Positions 1-5,180 of a stretch of 6,102 bases of DNA are shown piece after piece (position 1 is the first letter of the stretch; the number at the start of each line of letters is the position of its first letter). The stretch lies in NCBI GenBank assembly GCA_017413675.1, contig JAFPSR010000086.1, positions 1 to 6,102 of the forward strand, read 5' to 3'. This stretch comes from Clostridia bacterium. GTDB taxonomy: Bacteria; Bacillota_A; Clostridia; Christensenellales; UBA1750. The notes beneath the pieces were generated by a model that did no database searches, was not told the origin of the DNA, and worked only from the letters and a program-made list of their open reading frames with translations. The position numbers and the translations under genes are program-made.

Positions 1-22
1 AATTGGACATAAAAGTGTATAT

Positions 23-51
23 TTGAGACAATCCCGGGATGTGTTTATACA
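23..51 (+). promoter_or_regulatory. Candidate sigma-A promoter P1 of the SPFH gene
   Basis: TTGAGA (23-28) and TATACA (46-51) are separated by exactly 17 bases and resemble the -35 and -10 consensus boxes. Transcription would begin near base 58 and give a leader of about 50 bases before the SPFH gene. The call rests on motif match and spacing only. It lies upstream of a second candidate (59-86), so the two may be tandem promoters or only one may be used. Confidence 0.4.
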
Positions 52-58
52 GGCTGAA

Positions 59-86
59 TTGCCCCCAGGGCCCCATTTGCTATACT
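59..86 (+). promoter_or_regulatory. Candidate sigma-A promoter P2 of the SPFH gene
   Basis: TTGCCC (59-64), a 16-base spacer and TATACT (81-86), with a TGC extended -10 element at 78-80. Transcription would begin near bases 92-94, right at the Shine-Dalgarno, so the leader would be extremely short. The -10 is good and the -35 is moderate. Initiation from the upstream candidate P1 is the alternative. Confidence 0.45.
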
Positions 87-93
87 GGATAAC

Positions 94-100
94 AAGGAGG
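94..100 (+). promoter_or_regulatory. Ribosome binding site that decides the SPFH start
   Basis: AAGGAGG is a near-perfect Shine-Dalgarno. It ends only 2 bases before the ATG at 103 but 8 bases before the in-frame ATG at 109. The second spacing is normal and the first is too short, so the gene most likely starts at 109. Confidence 0.8.
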
Positions 101-108
101 GTATGAAC

Positions 109-984
109 ATGAAAAAGATTTCGATCCTGATTCTGTCTATCGCTGCGGTCCTTGTACTGCTGGGAGTTGCCTCACTGTGCGTGACGACGGTTCCGGTAGG
201 GCATACCGGCGTGGTCACAACGTTCGGACATGTGGAAGATTATGTCCTGGATGAGGGACTTCATCTGAAGAGTCCGTTCCAGGTCGTAATCAACATGGAC
301 AACCGTACGCAGGAACATACGATGAACCTGCAGGCATTCTCCAGTGATATCCAGCAGGTGGATGTGGAGTGCTCCATCAACTATTCCGTTGACCGGGCAA
401 CTTCGCAGAACCTGTATAAGAATGTCGGTAAGGATTATTACTCCATCGTGATGGAACCCCGGATCATGGAAAACCTGAAGGGCGTATTTACCAAATACTC
501 CGCGGAGACCCTGGTTGGGGTCCGGGAAGAACTGTCCGTTCGGGTCAAAGCGCTGCTGGTGGAGGAAATGAAAGAGTACGGGATCAATGTGATCAATGTT
601 TCCATCAAGAATATTGATTTCACGGATGCCTTTACCGATGCCGTAGAAGCCAAGCAGGTGGCCGAACAGACCAAACTGAAGGCTGAAACGGAACAGAAGC
701 AGATGCTCATGGAAAAGGAAGCGGAAGCCAAGAAGAAGATTATCCTGGCCAACGCGGACGCGGAAGCGCAGAAAATCCAGGCGGATGCCGATGCCTATGC
801 ACAGAAAGTAAAGGCGGAAGCGGAAGCTGAAGCCAATAAGAAGATCTCGGATTCCTTGACGGAAGAACTGCTGAAGTACCAGGAGATCCTCCGCTGGGAC
901 GGCAAGCTTCCCACCATTATGTCGGACGGGAGCGCGCTCCCGATCATCGGGGCGGATAAAGTCATCCCGGAATTCACGGAATAA
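109..984 (+). CDS. SPFH/prohibitin-family membrane protein (HflC-like)
   Basis: A 291-residue protein of the SPFH (stomatin/prohibitin/flotillin/HflK-C) superfamily. Lysines at the N-terminus are followed by one hydrophobic segment (about residues 4-26), which works as a membrane anchor. The SPFH domain follows (about 27-190), opening with VPVGHTGVVTTFG and EGLHLKSPF, typical of the prohibitin/HflC branch. Residues about 175-250 are rich in Ala, Glu, Lys and Gln and should form the long coiled coil through which these proteins oligomerise into membrane rings. A short tail with a PTIMSDGSALPIIG-like end closes the protein. Family members organise membrane microdomains or modulate the FtsH protease; the specific role here is unknown. 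No HflK partner is adjacent. The start is at 109 because of Shine-Dalgarno spacing; an ATG at 103 would add two residues. The gene has its own promoter candidates and terminator and appears functionally independent of the hyp genes downstream. Confidence 0.9.
   Translation: MKKISILILSIAAVLVLLGVASLCVTTVPVGHTGVVTTFGHVEDYVLDEGLHLKSPFQVVINMDNRTQEHTMNLQAFSSDIQQVDVECSINYSVDRATSQNLYKNVGKDYYSIVMEPRIMENLKGVFTKYSAETLVGVREELSVRVKALLVEEMKEYGINVINVSIKNIDFTDAFTDAVEAKQVAEQTKLKAETEQKQMLMEKEAEAKKKIILANADAEAQKIQADADAYAQKVKAEAEAEANKKISDSLTEELLKYQEILRWDGKLPTIMSDGSALPIIGADKVIPEFTE
927..942. repeat. Perfect 16-base palindrome inside the SPFH gene
   Basis: CGGGAGCGCGCTCCCG reads identically on both strands. It encodes part of the protein tail (Asp-Gly-Ser-Ala-Leu-Pro). 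As RNA it could form a 6-bp stem with a CGCG loop. A second small palindrome, CCGATCATCGG, overlaps its end (940-950). It may be chance in GC-rich coding DNA. Confidence 0.5.
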
Positions 985-1002
985 ACCACAGGCAATATTT
1001 CC

Positions 1003-1040
1003 AGAAAGCTGCCGATGCCCCGGCAGCTTTCTTCTTTTTT
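1003..1040 (+). terminator. Rho-independent terminator after the SPFH gene
   Basis: A perfect 12-bp stem (AGAAAGCTGCCG, 1003-1014, paired with CGGCAGCTTTCT, 1021-1032) encloses a 6-base loop and is followed by TCTTTTTT (1033-1040). It lies 18 bases after the SPFH stop codon. It should separate transcription of the SPFH gene from that of the hyp operon. Confidence 0.93.
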
Positions 1041-1049
1041 GTTACCGGT

Positions 1050-1067
1050 TTGTTGCGGTTTTAACAG
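1050..1067. promoter_or_regulatory. Possible Rex-like operator in the hyp upstream region
   Basis: TTGTTGCGGTTTTAACAG matches 11 of the 14 specified positions of the clostridial Rex consensus TTGTTAA-N4-TTAACAA, as I recall it. A lone perfect half site, TTGTTAA, occurs at 1110-1116 inside the palindrome TGTTAACA (1111-1118). Rex is the NADH/NAD+-sensing repressor of fermentative and hydrogen metabolism in many Firmicutes, so a site here would make sense. Against it, the element lies about 125 bases upstream of the best -10 box, and the stretch is AT-biased. It also contains a short inverted repeat, GGTTTT (1057-1062) with AAAACC (1072-1077), that could explain part of its symmetry. Confidence 0.22.
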
Positions 1068-1187
1068 AAAGAAAACCTGCAGGGGGCTCCTGGCATAAAA
1101 TAGTTCGTTTTGTTAACAGTTTTGGGGAACTTGCCCATAAATCCTTACATATATATTGCTTTGCAGGGCACAATCTACCATACATAG

Positions 1188-1196
1188 TGGTATAAT
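1188..1196 (+). promoter_or_regulatory. Extended -10 promoter of the hyp operon
   Basis: TGGTATAAT combines a perfect -10 hexamer (TATAAT, 1191-1196) with an extended -10 TGN. No good -35 hexamer lies 16-18 bases upstream, which is acceptable for an extended -10 promoter or for an activator-dependent one. Transcription would begin near 1203, about 30 bases before the hypA ATG. Confidence 0.6.
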
Positions 1197-1233
1197 AGAT
1201 AAAAATACAGGTCCGGACGGAGATTTGGTGGAT

Positions 1234-1581
1234 ATGCATGAAGCATCCTTGGTTCAGAATATGTTCCGGGTCATCGAACGGTCTTTTGAAGGCCGCAGCG
1301 GGATCATCCGGAAAGTGCATGTATCTGTCGGAGACCTGTCCGGAGCCATTCCGGAAGCACTGGTGTCGGCTTTTGACATGCTCAAGGAAGGAACCATCCT
1401 GCAGGAAGCCGAGTTATGCATGGAACGGGACCCGCTCCGGCTCCGGTGCCTGGCCTGTGGGGAGGAATATGAAGCTTCCTCGCTTCCGGCCTGCTGCCCG
1501 CAGTGCCAAAGCGAAGCTGTCCGGATTATCGGCGGGGAAGACATTTTCATCCAGAGCCTGGAGGTTGCGGAATCCGGCTGA
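1234..1581 (+). CDS. hypA: HypA, hydrogenase nickel-incorporation protein
   Basis: A 115-residue protein of normal HypA length. HypA is a cytoplasmic nickel metallochaperone that delivers Ni(II) to the [NiFe]-hydrogenase large subunit. It opens with Met-His-Glu, in which His2 belongs to the conserved N-terminal nickel site, followed by the typical helical LVQNMFRVIE segment. The structural zinc site is two CxxC pairs, Cys72/Cys75 (CLAC) and Cys88/Cys91 (CPQC). The C-terminus ends with the expected IFIQSLEV strand. The start at 1234 is chosen because it gives the invariant MHE terminus; an in-frame ATG at 1156 lies upstream of the promoter -10 and would bury the nickel ligand. GGAG at 1219-1222, 11 bases upstream, is the likely ribosome binding site. 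It is the first gene of the operon, and its GTPase partner HypB is not next to it. Confidence 0.95.
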   Translation: MHEASLVQNMFRVIERSFEGRSGIIRKVHVSVGDLSGAIPEALVSAFDMLKEGTILQEAELCMERDPLRLRCLACGEEYEASSLPACCPQCQSEAVRIIGGEDIFIQSLEVAESG

Positions 1582-1611
1582 TCCAGCCAGCCCGGAAAGG
1601 AATTTGTGTCT

Positions 1612-3915
1612 ATGGCATGCAGCAGATGGGAAATACAGGTGCACGGTATCGTGCAGGGGGTGGGATTCCGTCCGTTTGTATCCCAATTGGCCGCCGTGTC
1701 AGGTTTGACAGGGAATGTCTGCAACACCGCGTATGGGGTATGCATCCTTGTACAGGGAAAGGAATATGTGCTTGCGGACTTTGCACAGGGATTGATTCAG
1801 AAGGCCCCGCCCGGAGCCGTGATTTTTGACACTGCCATCCGCAGAGACCTGGAGGTGGAGGAAACCGAAACCCGGTTTACCATCCTTCCGTCCGTTGCCG
1901 GAATGGCAGATACGGCAGTGTCCCCGGATCTGGGGATCTGTGCGGACTGCGAAAGGGAACTCCTGGATCCCGGGGACAGGCGCTACCGTTACCCGTTTAT
2001 CAACTGCACCAACTGCGGGCCGCGTTTTTCCATTCTGCGGAAGGTTCCGTATGACAGGGAAAATACGGCAATGAACCGCTTTGCCATGTGCCCGGACTGC
2101 CGAAGTGAGTATGAAGACGTTTCCGACAGGCGCTTTCATGCGCAGCCGAATGCCTGCTTTGACTGCGGTCCCCGTCTTTTCCTGATCGGCAGGGACAGAA
2201 AAATCCAATCCGGGGATCCGGTTGCATCCGCAGCTGCCCTCCTCCGGGAAGGGAAGATTATCGCGGTAAAAGGGATCGGGGGCTATCATCTTGCCTGTGA
2301 CGCCGAAAATGAAACGGCCGTCGCCCTGCTCCGGGAAAGAAAGAACCGGGATCGGAAACCCATGGCTGTTATGGTGCGCTCCATGGACGAAGTCCATGGG
2401 TTCTGCAGCATCAGCGACGCCGAGGAAGAAGAATTGCGGTCCTCCCGCAAGCCGATCGTCCTTCTCCGAAAAAACCGGGAAGATCTCGTGGCGCCGTCCG
2501 TCACATGCGGGCGTAACCGGCTGGGTGTTTTCCTTCCGTATACACCCGTGCATGTCCTGCTCCTGGAAGAAATATCGCCTCTGGTGATGACCAGCGCGAA
2601 CCATTCCGATGACCCGATGCTGTATGAAGACCGGTTTGAGGACTTGTTCGTGCTTGCGGATTATATCCTGGCCAATGACCGGGAGATCCTGCATAAAATC
2701 GATGACTCCGTATGCGTGTTTTCCGGAAGGGAACGCCGGTTGATCCGACGGGCGAGGGGATTTGTGCCCGCACCTGTCCGTCTGGAACAGTTCCGTTCGC
2801 CGGTCCATGTGCTCGCCTTCGGCGCCCAGATGAAGAACACCTTCTGCCTGTACAAGGATTCTCTGTTTTATCTGTCAGGGCATATGGGGGATCTGGATTA
2901 CCCTCGCGCCTATCATGCCTACGAAAAAGAGATCGGTGCGTTCCGCGATATGTTCAATATCCGCCCGGACCTGATGGCCTGTGATATGCATCCGGACTAT
3001 GCTTCCACTCAATACGCGCAGTCGCTGGCCGGGGAAGGGACCCGCCTGGTGCGGGTGCAGCACCATCATGCGCATTTTGCCTCCGTGCTTGCGGAACATC
3101 ACCTGCAGCATGCGCTCGGGTTTATCTTTGACGGCAGCGGTTATGGACCGGACGGGACGGTCTGGGGAGGCGAAATCCTTCTGGGCGGCCTGAAAGAAGT
3201 GCGCCGTGTAGGAAGGCTGCGTCCGTTCCCGCTGATCGGCGGGGACCGTGCGGTCAGGGAAGTGTGGAGGAATGCGGTTTCCCTGCTTTCCCAGGTTGGG
3301 GAAGCAAAGGAGATCTGTGCTTTTTTCCCGGGCAGGGATACGGAAAGCCTTATTGCAGTCAGCCGGCTTCGGTCGGTTTCTCCGCTCTGCAGCAGCGTCG
3401 GCAGGCTATTTGACGGGGTTGCCGTTCTTTGCGGGGGTGCGCAGGAAGTCCGTGAAGAAGGCGAGGATGCGGTCTGGCTGGAAAACCGGATCCGGGATGC
3501 CGGGGATGAGCCGGGAAACGGGTATGCTTTCCCGGTTGCCGAAACGGAAGACGGGACTCTGGAAATGGATTGGCACCCCATGCTTACGGAACTCGTCGGG
3601 GATCTGAAAGCAGGGCTGGAGCTTTCTATGGTATCCGCGCGGTTCCATCTGGCGCTTGCCCGGGCGGTGCTGGATGCTGCCCTGCATTTCCCCGGGGAAC
3701 CGGTGGTTCTGTCCGGGGGGTGTTTCCAGAACCTTTATTTGCTGGAAAAAACCGCGCATCTGCTTGAAAGTGCCGGAATCAGGGTATATACCAATGTGCA
3801 GGTTCCCGCGAATGACGGGGGAATCTCTCTGGGACAGGCGGCGGTAGCGCTGGCCAAATGGGAGGAAACGGAAAATGTGTCTGGCAATTCCGGGAATTGT
3901 GGAAACCATTTCTGA
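1612..3915 (+). CDS. hypF: HypF, carbamoyltransferase for hydrogenase maturation
   Basis: A 767-residue, full-length HypF. It uses carbamoyl phosphate and ATP to transfer a carbamoyl group to the C-terminal cysteine of HypE, the first step in making the cyanide ligands of the [NiFe] site. Domains in order: an N-terminal acylphosphatase domain (about residues 5-93, GIVQGVGFRPFV with likely catalytic Arg20 and Asn38); a double zinc finger with four CxxC pairs at 110/113, 132/135, 160/163 and 182/185, spaced 18, 24 and 18 as in the family; a YrdC-like ATP-binding domain (about 200-390, with KGIGGYHL and VMTSAN); and a Kae1-like carbamoyltransferase domain (about 398-750) with the metal-binding VQHHHAH (482-488), DGSGYGPDG (507-515), LSGGCFQN (700-707) and DGGISLGQ (735-742). 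The ATG at 1612 is preferred because the GAAAGGA at 1595-1601 aligns well with it; a GTG at 1606 would add two residues. Its last 41 bases overlap hypC, giving an Asn/Gly/Ser-rich tail that looks like by-product coding. Confidence 0.96.
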   Translation: MACSRWEIQVHGIVQGVGFRPFVSQLAAVSGLTGNVCNTAYGVCILVQGKEYVLADFAQGLIQKAPPGAVIFDTAIRRDLEVEETETRFTILPSVAGMADTAVSPDLGICADCERELLDPGDRRYRYPFINCTNCGPRFSILRKVPYDRENTAMNRFAMCPDCRSEYEDVSDRRFHAQPNACFDCGPRLFLIGRDRKIQSGDPVASAAALLREGKIIAVKGIGGYHLACDAENETAVALLRERKNRDRKPMAVMVRSMDEVHGFCSISDAEEEELRSSRKPIVLLRKNREDLVAPSVTCGRNRLGVFLPYTPVHVLLLEEISPLVMTSANHSDDPMLYEDRFEDLFVLADYILANDREILHKIDDSVCVFSGRERRLIRRARGFVPAPVRLEQFRSPVHVLAFGAQMKNTFCLYKDSLFYLSGHMGDLDYPRAYHAYEKEIGAFRDMFNIRPDLMACDMHPDYASTQYAQSLAGEGTRLVRVQHHHAHFASVLAEHHLQHALGFIFDGSGYGPDGTVWGGEILLGGLKEVRRVGRLRPFPLIGGDRAVREVWRNAVSLLSQVGEAKEICAFFPGRDTESLIAVSRLRSVSPLCSSVGRLFDGVAVLCGGAQEVREEGEDAVWLENRIRDAGDEPGNGYAFPVAETEDGTLEMDWHPMLTELVGDLKAGLELSMVSARFHLALARAVLDAALHFPGEPVVLSGGCFQNLYLLEKTAHLLESAGIRVYTNVQVPANDGGISLGQAAVALAKWEETENVSGNSGNCGNHF
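2381..2399. repeat. Short inverted repeat inside hypF
   Basis: CCATGGAC (2381-2388) and GTCCATGG (2392-2399) are perfect complements separated by GAA. The RNA could fold into an 8-bp hairpin with a three-base loop in the YrdC-domain coding region (Ser-Met-Asp-Glu-Val-His-Gly). A further CCCATGG at 2359-2365 could pair with the same right arm. No function is evident. Confidence 0.5.
3860..3865 (+). promoter_or_regulatory. Ribosome binding site of hypC inside hypF
   Basis: GGGAGG ends 9 bases before the hypC ATG at 3875. The whole site lies within the hypF reading frame, so ribosomes finishing hypF run through the hypC start region. This is consistent with translational coupling. Confidence 0.75.
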
Positions 3916-4108
3916 TGGGGAAGCAGTTGTCGATTATGGCGGATTGAAAAAATGGGCGGAATGTCTGCTGGTCCCGGATCTCAGGATCGGGGACCGGGTG
4001 CTGATCCATGCCGGCTTTATCATTGCCAGACTGGATCCCGAACAGGGAGACGAGATGATCGAATTGAACCGACAGGTGTACGGAGACGGGAATGGACAGG
4101 GAAGTTGA
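3875..4108 (+). CDS. hypC: HypC, hydrogenase assembly chaperone
   Basis: A 77-residue HypC/HybG/HupF-family chaperone. It binds HypD to form the scaffold on which Fe(CN)2CO is assembled, then docks on the hydrogenase large-subunit precursor to deliver the iron unit. The N-terminus is the hallmark MCLAIPG, with Cys2 the essential iron-coordinating and HypD-contacting residue after Met removal. The second hallmark, RIGDRVLIHAGFII (about 37-50), contains the conserved His45. Length and fold signature are normal. It begins 41 bases inside the end of hypF (in a different frame) and ends 17 bases inside hypD, so its translation is probably coupled to both neighbours. The identification is secure; which hydrogenase it serves cannot be seen. 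Confidence 0.96.
   Translation: MCLAIPGIVETISDGEAVVDYGGLKKWAECLLVPDLRIGDRVLIHAGFIIARLDPEQGDEMIELNRQVYGDGNGQGS
3885..3899. repeat. Palindrome at the 5' end of hypC within the hypF overlap
   Basis: CAATTCCGGGAATTG has 7-base complementary arms around a single central G. As RNA it can form a 6-bp stem with a CGG loop starting 8 bases after the hypC start codon. It encodes the conserved Ala-Ile-Pro-Gly-Ile of HypC, so the symmetry may be incidental. Confidence 0.5.
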
Positions 4109-5174
4109 AAGGCTGGCCGGGGAAATCCGGGCCTGTACCCAAGGCCTTCCGCCCTTTTCCATTATGGAAGTGTGCGGGACGCATACGCAGAATATAGCCA
4201 GGTTTGGGCTGCGGCAGCTCCTGCCTGCGCAGATGCGCCTGCTTTCGGGACCGGGCTGCCCGGTCTGCGTTACCGAGGATGACATCCTCCGGAAAGCGAT
4301 TTGTCTGGCCGGAAAAGAAAATATTACTGTGGTTTCCTTTGGGGACATGCTCCGCGTCCCCTGCGTGATGGATGCTTCTTACCGGAGGGAATCGCTGTAT
4401 CATCTTCGGGGACTGGGGAAGGATGTCCGGATCGGGACATCGCCCATGGATATCCTGCGGATGGCGAAAGCGGAACCGGACCGGGAATTTGTCTGGCTTG
4501 GAGTGGGATTTGAAACGACAACCCCGCATACGGCGGCGCTCCTGCTGGCACTGGAACGTGAAGGGATTCCCAATGTATCGGTCCTGTGTGCGCATAAGAC
4601 CATGCCGAATGCGATCCGGGCGGTTCTCCGGGGCAAACCGGATATCCAGGGACTGCTCTGCCCGGGGCACGTGTCCGTGATCACCGGGTCGGAAGCTTTC
4701 TCCTTTATTCCCCGGGAATATGCCGTGTCGGCTGCTGTGTCCGGTTTTACGGCTTCGGATATCCTGAAAGCCTGTCTTTCCCTGGTACGGATGATCCGGG
4801 ATAAGAAACCGTGCCTGGTCAATGATTATCCGGCTGCTGTCACACGGGATGGGAATCGGACGGCGCAGGCAATCACGGAACAGGTATTTGAGGTTTCCGA
4901 TGCCATGTGGAGGGGACTGGGTCCGATCCCGTCCAGCGGGCTTCGGATCCGGGAAGCTTACCGGCGTTTTGATGCCGAATGGAAGTACGGCCTTGCGGAC
5001 TCGGAAGAATCCTTCCGGGTTCCCGGCTGCCTGTGCGCATCCATCCTGCGGGGGGAAGCATCCCCTGCGGCATGCCCGCATTTCGGGAAAACCTGTGTGC
5101 CGGAAAACCCGGTCGGACCGTGCATGGTTTCGGATGAAGGTGTATGCCATACGGCATATCTATATGGAGGATAA
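4092..5174 (+). CDS. hypD: HypD, [4Fe-4S] Fe(CN)2CO assembly scaffold
   Basis: A 360-residue HypD of normal length. With HypC it holds the iron atom while CN and CO ligands are attached, and its [4Fe-4S] cluster supplies redox chemistry. Visible motifs: MEVCGTHTQ (25-33) with the conserved Cys28; GPGCPVC (53-59); GFETTTP (139-145); CPGHVSVITG (190-199); and the C-terminal cysteine cluster in which Cys328, Cys335, Cys344 and Cys352 fit the family's iron-sulfur ligands (ACPHFGKTC, VGPCMVSDEGVC). Cys313 and Cys315 are additional. The start is the ATG at 4092, with GGAG at 4082-4085, 6 bases upstream, and it overlaps hypC by 17 bases. The downstream gap to hypE is 6 bases. All expected functional residues are present, and nothing suggests truncation. 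Confidence 0.96.
   Translation: MDREVERLAGEIRACTQGLPPFSIMEVCGTHTQNIARFGLRQLLPAQMRLLSGPGCPVCVTEDDILRKAICLAGKENITVVSFGDMLRVPCVMDASYRRESLYHLRGLGKDVRIGTSPMDILRMAKAEPDREFVWLGVGFETTTPHTAALLLALEREGIPNVSVLCAHKTMPNAIRAVLRGKPDIQGLLCPGHVSVITGSEAFSFIPREYAVSAAVSGFTASDILKACLSLVRMIRDKKPCLVNDYPAAVTRDGNRTAQAITEQVFEVSDAMWRGLGPIPSSGLRIREAYRRFDAEWKYGLADSEESFRVPGCLCASILRGEASPAACPHFGKTCVPENPVGPCMVSDEGVCHTAYLYGG
5143..5158 (+). other. Small hairpin at the end of hypD, upstream of the hypE ribosome binding site
   Basis: TATGCC (5143-5148) and GGCATA (5153-5158) are complementary with a four-base ATAC loop. The 6-bp stem, extendable by a G-U pair, ends 7 bases before GGAGG (5166-5170). It could modulate hypE initiation or RNA stability, but it lies in coding sequence and may be fortuitous. 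There is no T-tract, so it is not a terminator. Confidence 0.35.
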
Positions 5175-5180
5175 CAAAGG
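5166..5180 (+). promoter_or_regulatory. Ribosome binding region of hypE
   Basis: GGAGG (5166-5170) ends 10 bases before the hypE ATG at 5181 and overlaps the last codons of hypD. A second, weaker AAAGG (5176-5180) abuts the ATG and is too close to be the main site. Confidence 0.7.

Noticed and set aside
109..984. SPFH gene as part of the hydrogenase system
   Set aside because: A strong intrinsic terminator and a separate promoter lie between it and hypA, and SPFH proteins have no known role in hydrogenase maturation.
1156..1233. Upstream in-frame extension of hypA starting at ATG 1156
   Set aside because: It would add 26 residues, precede the -10 box at 1191 and move the essential Met-His-Glu N-terminus inside the protein.
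1042..1320. Open frame of 92 codons on the - strand across the intergenic region into hypA
   Set aside because: It overlaps the hypA start and promoter and has no recognisable domain or convincing initiation signal.
1606..1611. GTG start for hypF two codons upstream of ATG 1612
   Set aside because: The GAAAGGA at 1595-1601, aligned to the 16S complement, places the GTG too close and the ATG at normal distance. The difference is two residues and cannot be settled from sequence alone.
1699..2808. Long open frame of 369 codons on the - strand, opposite hypF
   Set aside because: It lies opposite a gene with complete HypF motifs. GC-rich codon usage on the sense strand suppresses antisense stops; its product is rich in Pro, Arg, Gly and His and shows no recognisable domain.
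4020..5150. Open frame of 376 codons on the - strand, opposite hypD
   Set aside because: Same explanation: it is a shadow of hypD with biased composition, no good ribosome binding site and no family motif.
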